Shown here piece after piece: positions 17,272 through 25,232 of a DNA stretch of 64,000 bases. The stretch spans positions 1,860,001 through 1,924,000 of the forward strand of contig OZ244596.1 in assembly GCA_965218235.1 (NCBI GenBank), read 5' to 3'. The DNA is from CADCWK01 sp965218235 (GTDB lineage: Bacteria > Chloroflexota > Chloroflexia > Thermomicrobiales > UBA6265). A program made the translations under genes and the position numbers. Position 1 is the first letter of the stretch; each line of letters starts with the position of its first letter. Below the pieces are notes generated by a model, which made no database searches, was not told where the DNA came from, and was given only the letters and a program-made list of their open reading frames with translations.

Positions 17272-18101
17272 CGTGCGCCTTCCTCGTTTGCGGTCGTGGC
17301 CGGTGCACTGTCCGGTCCGGGCGCGGCTTCGTCCCAGACCAGGCCCATCCGGGCGCTGGTGCCGCCATCGACGTGGAGCGTCTGGCCGGTGACGAAGCTG
17401 GCGGCGTCGGACAGGATGAACGCCGCCACCGTGCCAATGTCATCGGGCGTCCCGACGCGGCCGAGCGGGACCATCGAGTTTCCGAATTCGGTCGTGTAGT
17501 CGCCAGCCGCGAAGTAGCGCGGAACCTCGATGATCCCCGGCGCGAGGGCGTTGACGCGGATCCGCTCTGGGGCCAGGTCGATCGCGAGCGTCCGGGTGAA
17601 GCTGATGATCGCGCCCTTGGTCGCGGCGTAGACGGCATGACCGGGGAAGCCGCCCGAGCCGTGAACCGAGGTGATGTTGAGGATCGCGGCGCCGTCGGCG
17701 CGGCGCAGGTGGGGCAGAGCCGCCCGGGCGCAGAAGAAGTAGCCCTTCATGTTGAGGTCGAAGACGCTGTCGTAGTCGTCCTCGCTGAACGCGGTGATGT
17801 CGCCGGTCTTCGTCACGCCGGCGTTGTTGACCAGGATGGTCAGGCCGCCGAAGGTGCCGGCCGTCGCCTCGACGATTCGCTCGCACTCGGCCGCCCGCCG
17901 GAGGTCGGCCTGGATGGCGAACGCCGCGCCGCCGCCGTCCTGGATCTCGGCGACCAGTCGCTCGGCGCCCTCGGCGCTGCTGCCGTAATGGACCGCGACC
18001 CGGGCGCCGGCCGCTGCCAGGGACCGGGCGATGCCGTTGCCGATCCCCATCCCGGCGCCCGTGACCAGCGCCGCCCGTCCTTCCAGTGGCCGTTCCGACA
18101 C
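17268..18101 (-). CDS. SDR-family NAD(P)-dependent oxidoreductase, probable sugar dehydrogenase
   Basis: 277 residues. Classical short-chain dehydrogenase: cofactor loop TGAGMGIGNGIA near residues 15-26, NNAG at about 90, catalytic Ser in ILNITSVHGSGG and Tyr/Lys in YAATKGAII, then NALAPGIIEVPRY. The C-terminal VTGQTLHVDGGTSARMGL is the usual end before an extra tail of about 25 residues. It is the first gene of a two-gene unit with an SMP-30 lactonase, so a glucose- or pentose-1-dehydrogenase role is favoured over FabG. It diverges from the MFS gene. Confidence 0.88.
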   Translation of the reverse strand: MSERPLEGRAALVTGAGMGIGNGIARSLAAAGARVAVHYGSSAEGAERLVAEIQDGGGAAFAIQADLRRAAECERIVEATAGTFGGLTILVNNAGVTKTGDITAFSEDDYDSVFDLNMKGYFFCARAALPHLRRADGAAILNITSVHGSGGFPGHAVYAATKGAIISFTRTLAIDLAPERIRVNALAPGIIEVPRYFAAGDYTTEFGNSMVPLGRVGTPDDIGTVAAFILSDAASFVTGQTLHVDGGTSARMGLVWDEAAPGPDSAPATTANEEGAR

Positions 18102-18448
18102 GGTGGCCCGTCCTCCAGCTGCGGCCCGCTGCGGCCGACGATCGATTCCACGCTAGTACACCATACCCGCCCGCACCGGCGGAGCGATTCGGCGCGGAGG
18201 ACACAGGCTACGGTCATGGAGCCGGCACTGAGGCGCGGGCAGGCCGGGAAGTTCCCGGCGGCCAGAAGGGGTTGACGCTCCGTTGCCGACCCTGCGACCC
18301 TTGGCCAATCAGCTTCCCTGTCCGTCGGATCGGACGCCCATCTTCGCGCCCGGCCGGAACGGACGGAGCCGAGCGGCCTCACGTCCGTTCAGCCCCGCCC
18401 CGCCCCACGGACGATCGCCGTGACGTTCCCGCGGCACACAGGCTCCCG
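18102..18448. other. Divergent intergenic region without a recognised gene
   Basis: 347 bp between the SDR gene and the MFS gene. The reading frame of the MFS gene is open far upstream, but the residues encoded there are low-complexity and unlike a transporter N-terminus. I see no convincing promoter, repeat or RNA. Confidence 0.4.
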
Positions 18449-20062
18449 ATGCAGAGCTATATCCGGCGAGTCCGGACGTTCAACCGCGACATCCGCCTGT
18501 TCTTCGTCTTCAGCCTGCTCATCACGATCGGCTTCGCCGTCTTCGGTCTGGCCTACAACCTCTATCTCATCCAGCTTGGCTTTCGCGAAGACTTCATCGG
18601 CGTCTTCAACGCGGTCTTCACCGTCTCGATCGCGGCCGGCGCGATCTCGATCGGGGCCGCACTGCGCCGGATCGGGACCTGGCGGGCACTGCTGATCGGA
18701 GCCATCTCGGCGATCGTGATGCAGGTCGCCCTGGCCTTCGCCGCCCAGCCACCACTGATCCTCGGGATGGTGGTCGTCTATGGCTTTGGCATTGCCTACC
18801 TGACGACGGTGACGATGCCGTTCATCATCGAGTGGGGCCGGCCGTCCTCCCGGGCCCAGACGGCCTCGATCGCCTTCGCCCTCAATGCCGTCGCCGCGAC
18901 GATCGGGTCGCTGCTCGGTGGCTACGTCCCGGAGATTGCCTCCCGGATCATCGGTGACGACGGTCAGACTCCGGGTACGTACCGGATCGCCCTCGTCACC
19001 GGGTCGGCCCTCGGGCTCTTCGGGCTGATCCCGCTGCTCCGAATGCGGGAGGCCCGGCGGAGCGGGCCGCGCGACGTCGCCCGGAGCGCCGCCGCCGGGC
19101 CGTCGACCGCCGAGCGACGGCAGACCCGCAAGGACGTCTCCATCTACATCATGCTCGGCGGCGTCCTCGCCCTCGGGCTGGGGACCGTGATCCCGTTCTA
19201 CGCCGTCTACATGATCTCCCAGGGCGTCTCGCCCGGCTCCGTCGGTTCCATCTACGCCGTCGGGAATCTGCTGGGGGCGGTGTTCAGCCTGCTGGGTCCG
19301 GCCCTCGTTCAGCGGTTCGGCAACCTCCGGGTGAACGTCGCCGTCCGCGCCATGATGGTTCCGGTCTACATCGTCCTGATACTGTTCCCGGCGACGTGGG
19401 TGGTCGTCTTCGCTCACCTCGTCCGGTCGGTTTCCCTCAACATGGGCGGCCCGCTGGACTCGACCTTCGTCGCCGACATCCTGCCGCCGCGTCTCCAGGC
19501 CAGCGCGATCGGCTACCGCGCCGCCTCGTGGAACCTGTGCTGGGCGCTCTCCAGCGTGATCGGGGGCTGGGTAATCGTCAATCTCGGCTACACCTGGACG
19601 TTCGCCGCCCTGGCCGTCTCGGTCAGCATTGCCTCGGGCACCTTCTTCGTCTATTTCAGCAACCACCCGCTCGTCCGCTCCGGCCGGGTGCTGATCGCCC
19701 TGCCGCGGCGCCAGCGGGCAGCCGCTGCCGCCCGGCTGGCTCGCGAGGCCGAAGCCGAGGTATCCGAACGGGTCGCAGTGATCGCCCGAGACGAGGCCGC
19801 CGACCTGATCCGCGATCCGGGCAACCGGGACGGGCGCCGGACGACGTCGACGTCAGTGGACCTGGACGGTGCACTCGCCGCCGATGTGGGCGTCGAGCTC
19901 GACCGTGCGGGGTCCCGATCGCTGGACGGTGACGGCGATCCGGGCCGAACCAGTCCGTCGCCGGAGCCGCTCCGTGTGGATGCCGATTCCGCGGCTGACG
20001 GTGCCGCGTCTGCGGCGCCAGCAATGTCGGCGAGGCCCTCGTCGCCAAACAGGAGGTCATGA
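18449..20062 (+). CDS. Major facilitator superfamily transporter with long charged C-terminal tail
   Basis: 537 residues from the ATG at 18449 (MQSYIRRVRTFNRDIRLFF). About 12 hydrophobic segments are visible. The order is a first bundle (FFVFSLLITIGFAVFGLAYNLYLI and following), a basic central loop near residues 190-230 (LRMREARRSGPRDVARSAAAG) and a second bundle ending FAALAVSVSIASGTFFVYF. The last 120 residues form a soluble Ala/Arg/Asp-rich tail (RRQRAAAAARLAREAEAEVSERVAVIARDEAADLI), partly coiled-coil-like and then disordered, which is unusual for the family. The substrate is unknown. Its stop overlaps the start of the GH3 gene, so transport of a glycoside or cell-wall product is possible. 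Confidence 0.8.
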   Translation: MQSYIRRVRTFNRDIRLFFVFSLLITIGFAVFGLAYNLYLIQLGFREDFIGVFNAVFTVSIAAGAISIGAALRRIGTWRALLIGAISAIVMQVALAFAAQPPLILGMVVVYGFGIAYLTTVTMPFIIEWGRPSSRAQTASIAFALNAVAATIGSLLGGYVPEIASRIIGDDGQTPGTYRIALVTGSALGLFGLIPLLRMREARRSGPRDVARSAAAGPSTAERRQTRKDVSIYIMLGGVLALGLGTVIPFYAVYMISQGVSPGSVGSIYAVGNLLGAVFSLLGPALVQRFGNLRVNVAVRAMMVPVYIVLILFPATWVVVFAHLVRSVSLNMGGPLDSTFVADILPPRLQASAIGYRAASWNLCWALSSVIGGWVIVNLGYTWTFAALAVSVSIASGTFFVYFSNHPLVRSGRVLIALPRRQRAAAAARLAREAEAEVSERVAVIARDEAADLIRDPGNRDGRRTTSTSVDLDGALAADVGVELDRAGSRSLDGDGDPGRTSPSPEPLRVDADSAADGAASAAPAMSARPSSPNRRS

Positions 20063-21183
20063 TGAGGCATCGATTCGATCGACGGACGGCGCTGGGCGGA
20101 GCAGCCGGGGCAGCGGCTGTCTCGAGGGCCGGCCAGGCTCAGTCCGGCTCGACACCGGAACCGGAACCGGGAACGGATGGCGACATGGCTCGGCGAACCG
20201 CCGACCTGCGTGACCGAATCGCCCGGATGATCGTCTCGCCAGTGACGGGCACGTCCCTCAGCGACACCGAGGCCGCCCGGCTGGCCGCGCTCCGGCCCGG
20301 TGGCGTAATTCTCGTCGGGGACAACATCGGCGGGGACGGTGACATCACCCCGTTTACGGCGGCGATCCATGCGGCGATCCCGGATAGACCGCCCCGAATC
20401 TTCGTCGACCAGGAGGGCGGCGTCGTTCGGCGGATCAAGGCCGACGATGAGCTGGATCAGCCGACGATGGGTTCGATGCCGCTCGAAGAGGTCGCCGCGG
20501 TCGCCACCCGCCGGAGCGCGCTGGTTCTGCGCTACGGCTTCGACGTCAACTGCGCACCGGTGGCCGACGTCGCCTCCTTGGCCGACAGCTTCATGGCGTC
20601 TCGCAGCTTCGGTGCCGACCCCAGGGAGGTCGCGGACCGGGTGGAGGCGACGGTGACGGCCATGACCGAGGCCGGCTTGATCGGCGCCGCCAAGCACTTT
20701 CCCGGACACGGCGCGACATCGGTGGATTCGCATGAGGAGCTTCCGACCGTCGCTGTCACCTACGACCAGTGGCTCGAAGGAGAGGCGATCCCGTTCCGTC
20801 GAGCGATCGCGGCTGGGACGCCGATGGTCATGCTTGGCCATCTCATGTACCCGAACTGGCCGGACTGGGGCGACACCCCGGCAACGTTCAACCCGGAAGC
20901 CTACCGGGTGCTTCGCGAGGAGCTGGGCTACGACGGGGTCATCATCACCGACGACCTCGGCATGGGCGCTCTAACCGACTGGGAGCCGCTCGATGTGGTC
21001 GACCGGGCGGTCGACTGCGGGGTCGACCTGCTGCTGATCGTCGTTCAGCGAGCCGCCGTGGAGGCTGTGCTGGATCATCTGGTTGGCCGCGTGCTGGATG
21101 GTTCGCTGTCCGAGGAGCGGATCGACGAGAGCCTCGCCCGGATCGATCAGCTGCCAGCCCGTCCCGGATTCGGGGCGGTCTGA
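20062..21183 (+). CDS. Exported glycoside hydrolase family 3 protein (NagZ-like beta-N-acetylhexosaminidase)
   Basis: 373 residues from the second of two adjacent ATGs (20062), five bases after AGGAGG; ATG 20059 is the alternative. The N-terminus HRFDRRTALGGAAGAAAVSRAGQAQ has twin arginines followed by a hydrophobic stretch and an Ala-x-Ala-like site, a Tat-type signal. The GH3 barrel has FVDQEGGVVRRIK, AAKHFPGHGATSVDSHEELPTV (the NagZ K-H-F-P-G-H-G-x-T-x-x-D-S-H signature with the catalytic His) and VIITDDLGMGAL with the nucleophile Asp. NagZ-type enzymes remove N-acetylglucosamine from peptidoglycan fragments. Unlike cytosolic enterobacterial NagZ, this one seems exported. It follows the MFS gene in one unit. 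Confidence 0.88.
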   Translation: MRHRFDRRTALGGAAGAAAVSRAGQAQSGSTPEPEPGTDGDMARRTADLRDRIARMIVSPVTGTSLSDTEAARLAALRPGGVILVGDNIGGDGDITPFTAAIHAAIPDRPPRIFVDQEGGVVRRIKADDELDQPTMGSMPLEEVAAVATRRSALVLRYGFDVNCAPVADVASLADSFMASRSFGADPREVADRVEATVTAMTEAGLIGAAKHFPGHGATSVDSHEELPTVAVTYDQWLEGEAIPFRRAIAAGTPMVMLGHLMYPNWPDWGDTPATFNPEAYRVLREELGYDGVIITDDLGMGALTDWEPLDVVDRAVDCGVDLLLIVVQRAAVEAVLDHLVGRVLDGSLSEERIDESLARIDQLPARPGFGAV

Positions 21184-21521
21184 GAGCCATCCGTTTCCGC
21201 CCATGTCACTGTCCCGCCAACGCTGACGGACCGGCGATCCGGTCCGCTACCAGCCACGGCCCGATACAGTGTTCTCGACATCTGTTCCGGTGGCGATTCC
21301 TGTGCAAACGGCCCGATCTCTGGACAAATGATTCGTTTCCGGCACCCCTAGCGCACGGTTCCGGCATGCCCGTTCGTTCTGTTGCATGGTATCGTTCCTG
21401 CATCCCCGGCAATGTCGCCGGAGCGGCACATCGTCCCAAACTCGTCGTCCAGTCCGGGTTGCCGCCCGTCCGATTCCATCTTTCCTCCGTCGCATCCCAC
21501 AAGTCCGGAAGGAGTGTCACC
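21184..21521. other. Intergenic region without a recognised gene
   Basis: 338 bp between the GH3 gene and the membrane protein gene. AAGGAG at 21508-21513 is the ribosome binding site of the next gene. The region is noticeably less GC-rich than its neighbours around 21280-21400. I could not place a sigma-70 promoter with confidence. Confidence 0.4.
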
Positions 21522-22280
21522 ATGGGACGTCCCTCTTTCGTTACCCCGCAACTCGACCGGTCGCCGCCCCGCGATGACTGGCAACAGTCTGCCCTCCTGA
21601 GTGGCTTCCTGGCGACCTTCTGCCTGTCGGTCGTCGTGACCGGCGCCTACCTCTTCGCCAAGAACGTTGGTGACGCGTCGGGCGGCACGGTTCATCGCTG
21701 GCTCTACGGCCTCGCCCACAACGTCTCGACCGACCGCACCACGGACTTCTTCTTCCTGGCGATCGGGTTGAACATCGCCGTTGGCCTCGTCCTGGCCGTC
21801 GTCTACGCGGGCGTCGTCGAGCCCCGGCTGGCCGGCTCCGGCTGGCGCAAGGGCATTCTGTTCGCGATGATCCCGTTCGTGCTCTCGCTGGTCGTCCTCT
21901 TCCCGGTCCTCGGGATCGGCTTCTTCGGTGCCGATGCCGGTGCCGGACCGCTGCCCGCTCTGGGCAGTTTCGTCGCCCATCTCGTCTACGGCTTCGTCCT
22001 CGGCGGGTTCTTCGGTTCCAGGCTGGAGGACTGGGACGGTGCCTCGGAGCATGACCTCGATGCCGCTCGACTCTCCAACCGCGGATCGGCCAAGGGGTTG
22101 GCGATCGGGCTGCCGCTTGGGGCGGGTCTCGGCTTCCTGATGATGCCGCTCCTTGACAACATTGCGGGTGCCGTGGCGATCGTCCTTGCCTACACGCTTC
22201 TCGGCGGCGCCTTCGGACTCCTGGTCGGGTCGTTCATGGGCATGAATGCGGACGCGGCGCCCGAGGGCAACGAGGAATAG
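21522..22280 (+). CDS. Hypothetical multi-pass membrane protein
   Basis: 252 residues from the ATG at 21522, the only start with a clear ribosome binding site (AAGGAG, eight bases upstream). Upstream the frame is open but reads like shadow sequence. About six hydrophobic segments are seen: SGFLATFCLSVVVTGAYLFA, FFLAIGLNIAVGLVLAVVYAGVV, ILFAMIPFVLSLVVLFPVLGIGFF, LGSFVAHLVYGFVLGGFFGS, GLAIGLPLGAGLGFLMMPLL and AGAVAIVLAYTLLGGAFGLLVGSFMG. There are no strong catalytic or binding motifs. The repeated G-x-x-x-G patterns in helices three to six suggest tight helix packing. I do not recognise a family with certainty. It is followed by a very strong hairpin. Confidence 0.7.
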   Translation: MGRPSFVTPQLDRSPPRDDWQQSALLSGFLATFCLSVVVTGAYLFAKNVGDASGGTVHRWLYGLAHNVSTDRTTDFFFLAIGLNIAVGLVLAVVYAGVVEPRLAGSGWRKGILFAMIPFVLSLVVLFPVLGIGFFGADAGAGPLPALGSFVAHLVYGFVLGGFFGSRLEDWDGASEHDLDAARLSNRGSAKGLAIGLPLGAGLGFLMMPLLDNIAGAVAIVLAYTLLGGAFGLLVGSFMGMNADAAPEGNEE

Positions 22281-22332
22281 GGCGGGCTTTCGACGGGTGT
22301 TTCGACTCGACGCGCGTCACCAACAGTATCCA

Positions 22333-22379
22333 GATGACACAGCACCCCGGCGAACTACTCGCCGGGGTGCTGTGTCATC
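22333..22379. terminator. 21-bp perfect inverted repeat, probable terminator
   Basis: Arms 22333-22353 and 22359-22379 are exact complements with a 5-nt loop (ACTAC). Such a stem is long enough to stop RNA polymerase, but no T run follows on either strand. It lies 52 bp after the stop of the membrane protein gene and well before the IS element. Confidence 0.6.
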
Positions 22380-22665
22380 CGTTGTGGGGAGCGAGGGCTG
22401 GTCCGGTCCGCGTCGCGAGCGCCATGCCGCGAAGCCAATCTCGCCGTGCGGCGACCGGTCAATCGTTGGGGGCTGGTCACTTCTAGCGGTCTGTCAAGGG
22501 TCATCCGCTGCCCCGGAGCCGACCCCTCCCCCGGCCCCTCCCCGGCTCCCCGTCGTCGCGCCACCGCTGAAGCGGCGTCGTCTCCAACGGATCCCGGAGC
22601 GGGGAGGACCCCCAAATCAGGCAGGACCCGCTCGCCACCGGCAATTGACGGCTGACGGACCACTA
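22380..22665. other. Intergenic DNA between a terminator and the IS630 element
   Basis: 286 bp with no supported gene. It contains pyrimidine-rich runs (around 22520-22560). I see no second repeat arm matching the GTAGGG copy on the other side of the insertion sequence. Confidence 0.4.
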
Positions 22666-23788
22666 AGTACAACCAAAGAGAAGTTGCGGGGTGTATGCTG
22701 AGAAAAAGGAGGCGGCGATGCAGCCCGTACGCATTCCCGAACTCACCTCGACGCAGCTTGACGCCTTGGACGAGGTGTACCGAACCTGCCGCGATGTCCG
22801 CCTGCGGACCCGGGTCCAGATGGTGTTGTTGGCCGGGGAGCAGCACCTAACGGCGGCGGCCATTGCCGGCATCGTGCGCATGAGCGAGGACACGGTGCGA
22901 CGCTGGCTCAAACGCTACCTGAGTGAGGGGATCGAAGGGCTGCGCGACCAGCCCCATCCCGGAGCGCCCAGCAAGGTCACCGCGGCCTATGTCGACCAGT
23001 TGCTTGCCGCCGTGCGGCGCCGGCCCCGGAGCCTGGATCTGCCGTTCTCACTGTGGACCTTGCAGCGACTTGCCGACTACCTGGCGGAGCAAACCGGGAT
23101 CCGGGTTGCCGACGAGACCGTGCGCCTGCATCTGAAAGCCGTCGGCATCGTGCTGAGCCGGCCGCAGCACACGATCACCAGCCCCGACCCGGCGTACGCG
23201 CTCAAAAAAAGACGATTGAAGCCATGCGTGACCACCTCGCCCCCGATGATCACTTCTACTATGCCGACGAGTTCAACCTGAGTTGGCTACCAACGCTCAC
23301 GGCCATGTGGAGTCCCAAAGGCCAGCAGGTGATGATTTCAACGCCTGGCCAGCCACAGAAACGGTACGGCATTGGGGCGGTGGATTACCATGCCGGCCAG
23401 ACCGTCGTCCTCATCCGCCGGCATAAACGACGGCGCGAAATCGCCGAACTCCTTGAGGCGTTGGTGGAGAAGCATCCCGCCGGAACCATCTATGTGGCAT
23501 GGGACAACGCCTCCACCCACGAAGGCGATGAGATCGAGGCGGTGGTGCGTGGTGCGGCGGGCCGTCTCGTCCTGCTCTATCTTCCAAGCTACAGCCCATG
23601 GCTCAATCCGATCGAGATGCTCTGGCGGCACTTCCGGCGGGAAGTCACCCACTGCGAACTCTTCCCGACCGTCAAGGCGCTCATCGCCGCCGCAACCGCC
23701 TTCTTTGACCGGTACAATCACGTACCCAAACAGATGCGCTCGATCATTGGCGTACAGCCACATCCCGCAGAAATTCTGTGGATGTACT
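22666..23788 (+). mobile_element. IS630-family insertion sequence
   Basis: About 1,123 bp. Its ends are imperfect inverted repeats: the left begins AGTACAACCA and the right ends TGGATGTACT. Both continue inward for some 30 bp with matches around TTGCGGGGTGT on the left and ACATCCCGCAGAAAT on the right. Both sides are flanked by TA (22664-22665 and 23789-23790), the TA duplication expected of IS630/Tc1/mariner transposition. The transposase is encoded in two overlapping frames. The right end abuts a GTAGGG repeat copy. Confidence 0.85.
22718..23281 (+). CDS. IS630 transposase, upstream frame (helix-turn-helix part)
   Basis: 188 residues in this frame from the ATG at 22718, with AAGGAGG five bases upstream. 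It carries the N-terminal DNA-binding half: TAAAIAGIVRMSEDTVRRWLKRYLSEGIEGLRDQPHPGAPSKVT, a helix-turn-helix followed by the G-L-x-D-x-P-x-x-G-x-P linker found in IS630 proteins, then a second winged helix (LADYLAEQTGIRVADETVRLHLKAVGI). Meaningful similarity ends at AYALKK, which falls on a run of seven A at 23204-23210. Beyond that point this frame reads nonsense until a stop. Full transposase needs a -1 shift into the next frame. Confidence 0.85.
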   Translation: MQPVRIPELTSTQLDALDEVYRTCRDVRLRTRVQMVLLAGEQHLTAAAIAGIVRMSEDTVRRWLKRYLSEGIEGLRDQPHPGAPSKVTAAYVDQLLAAVRRRPRSLDLPFSLWTLQRLADYLAEQTGIRVADETVRLHLKAVGIVLSRPQHTITSPDPAYALKKRRLKPCVTTSPPMITSTMPTSST

Positions 23789-23889
23789 TAGGGGATGATC
23801 CTGCGTCTCGGGCCGCTCCAGCGGCCGGGCGACTACAAGGGGTCGCCCCTACGAACCGGCCGCCGCGGCAACCGACTCACTGCAACTGA
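23053..23889 (+). CDS. IS630 transposase, downstream frame (DDE catalytic part)
   Basis: Only the part after the A7 run (about 23205 on) is meaningful. It encodes the DDE catalytic domain: first Asp in HFYYADEFNLSWLPTLTAMW, second Asp in GTIYVAWDNASTHEG, Glu in YSPWLNPIEMLWRHFRREVTH. Joined after a -1 slip, the product would be about 340-380 residues. The frame has no stop inside the element: after ILWMYLG it runs through the right terminus into flanking DNA, across a GTAGGG repeat, and stops about 100 bp outside. The IS may therefore encode a protein with a foreign tail, or it may be partly inactive. Confidence 0.8.
   Translation: MDLAATCRLPGGANRDPGCRRDRAPASESRRHRAEPAAAHDHQPRPGVRAQKKTIEAMRDHLAPDDHFYYADEFNLSWLPTLTAMWSPKGQQVMISTPGQPQKRYGIGAVDYHAGQTVVLIRRHKRRREIAELLEALVEKHPAGTIYVAWDNASTHEGDEIEAVVRGAAGRLVLLYLPSYSPWLNPIEMLWRHFRREVTHCELFPTVKALIAAATAFFDRYNHVPKQMRSIIGVQPHPAEILWMYLGDDPASRAAPAAGRLQGVAPTNRPPRQPTHCN
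23811..23852 (-). repeat. GTAGGG-family repeat, copy B
   Basis: On the minus strand it reads GTAGGGGCGACCCCTTG, then TAGTCGCC, CGGCCGC and GGAGCGGCC, matching the left arm of copy A (761-800) with few differences. It can fold as GGGCGAC with GTCGCCC. It begins about 20 bp after the IS630 end, and its first bases hold the TAG stop codon of the flavoprotein gene. Confidence 0.65.
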
Positions 23890-25168
23890 CGAGCGTCGCG
23901 ACGTGGTCGGCGATGGCGGCGGCCTCCGGGCCGACGATGCCGATGAAGGAAGACTTCGGCCGGTCGCCGCGGAACGTCATGCCGGCGAAGAAGAGTCCTG
24001 GCACGTCGGTCAGGCCCCCTTCGTGGATCGGGTGGCCGTCGTGGCCGATGACGGGGAAGCGGACGACGGAGTAGTCGGTGTCGTAGCCGATCGCCCAGAC
24101 GATACTCGTGATGCCCTCGGCCCGCAGGTCGAGTTCCGTTCGCTCCGGCTGGGCGAAGCCATCGCGCAGGGCATCGTCCGGCCGGTCGTGGGGCGGAGTC
24201 ACGGTCTTGCCGGTCTCCTGCTCGATCGCCTCGCGGTGCTCTTCAGCAAACGCGTCGACCCGCTCCCGCCAGGCGTGGTCGAAGACGTCGACCCAGGCCA
24301 GGGTCGCGTGCAGATCCGGGGCGACGGTCAGGGTTGTGTTTGATCCGAGCGAGACGCCGGTGATGTGCCCAAGGAGATGCATCCCGTCGTGGGCGAAGCG
24401 GTGCAGGTTGGTGTCGTGGTCGCCACTGCCCCGGCCAGTTCGCGCCGCGCCGCCGCCTGACTCGCCGGCGGTCTGGTCGCCGGTACCGGAGATGCCGGGG
24501 TAGCGGTTCCAGCGTGAGCTGTCGATCCCCCGGTACCGGCGCGGCTGCCGCCCGGCCCGGCCGACCGCGAGGAAGACCCGGCGGCCGGCCAGCAACAGAT
24601 CCTCGGCGATCTGCGTGCCGGACGCGCCTGAGCCGACGACGAGCGTCGCGCCGTCCGGCACGCTCTCCGGGTTTCGGTAGTGGTCCGGATCGAGCTGGCG
24701 GATTTCGGGGGCGATCATCTCCGAGAACCACGGCCGGCGCGGGACCTGGTAGATTCCGGTCGCGACGATGACCGCCTGGGCCAGGATCGTGCCGTGGTCG
24801 GTCTCGACGGTGAGTGGCCAGTGCTCGTCCAATCCCTGCTCAATCGCCCGGACCAGGACACCGGACCGGACCGGAGCGTCGAACGACGCGGCGTAGGCCT
24901 CGAACCGGCTGACCGCCTCGTCGCGGGTGCTGAAGGCGTCACGGTCGCCCGCGAACGGGTAGCCCGGCAGGTCCAGTCCCCAGTTCGGCATGATCATCGT
25001 GAAGGCGTCCCAGCGCCGGCTCCGCCAGGTCTCGGCGATCCGGCCCCGGTCGAGGATGACGTGGGGGACACGGCGCTGGGTGAGCTCGTAGCTGACCGCC
25101 AGCCCGGCGTGGCCCGCGCCGAGGACGACGCAAGGGATCTGCGATGGCAGCGCGGCCGGGACATCCAT
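23849..25168 (-). CDS. Flavin-dependent monooxygenase-like NAD(P)/FAD oxidoreductase
   Basis: 439 residues from the ATG at 25168; the frame extends upstream into nuoD but reads as Arg/Pro-rich shadow. FAD site CVVLGAGHAGLAVSYELTQRRVPHVILDRG at the start, and the NADPH site TLVVGSGASGTQIAEDLLLAGRRVFLAVGR in the middle. VIVATGIYQVPRRPWF is the typical ATG motif, and WAIGYDTDYSVV with PGLFFAGM follows near the end. This layout is that of the CzcO/YhcK-type class B monooxygenase group, which oxidise varied small substrates. The stop codon lies within a GTAGGG repeat. It follows nuoD by 64 bp on the same strand but is not a known complex I part. Confidence 0.85.
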   Translation of the reverse strand: MDVPAALPSQIPCVVLGAGHAGLAVSYELTQRRVPHVILDRGRIAETWRSRRWDAFTMIMPNWGLDLPGYPFAGDRDAFSTRDEAVSRFEAYAASFDAPVRSGVLVRAIEQGLDEHWPLTVETDHGTILAQAVIVATGIYQVPRRPWFSEMIAPEIRQLDPDHYRNPESVPDGATLVVGSGASGTQIAEDLLLAGRRVFLAVGRAGRQPRRYRGIDSSRWNRYPGISGTGDQTAGESGGGAARTGRGSGDHDTNLHRFAHDGMHLLGHITGVSLGSNTTLTVAPDLHATLAWVDVFDHAWRERVDAFAEEHREAIEQETGKTVTPPHDRPDDALRDGFAQPERTELDLRAEGITSIVWAIGYDTDYSVVRFPVIGHDGHPIHEGGLTDVPGLFFAGMTFRGDRPKSSFIGIVGPEAAAIADHVATLVSCSESVAAAAGS

Positions 25169-25232
25169 GCGCGAACGAACTCCGGGAATTGGACGATCTC
25201 GGGGACGGGCCGGAGTCGGTTCGCGGCGTGAG

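Noticed and set aside
18389..19666. A 425-codon minus-strand frame opposite the MFS gene
   Set aside because: Very rich in D, G, R and E with no fold signal; the MFS frame has membrane helices.
23849..25168. The flavoprotein after nuoD as a complex I subunit
   Set aside because: It has FAD and NADPH sites of the monooxygenase group and no similarity to any Nuo protein; 64-bp gap.
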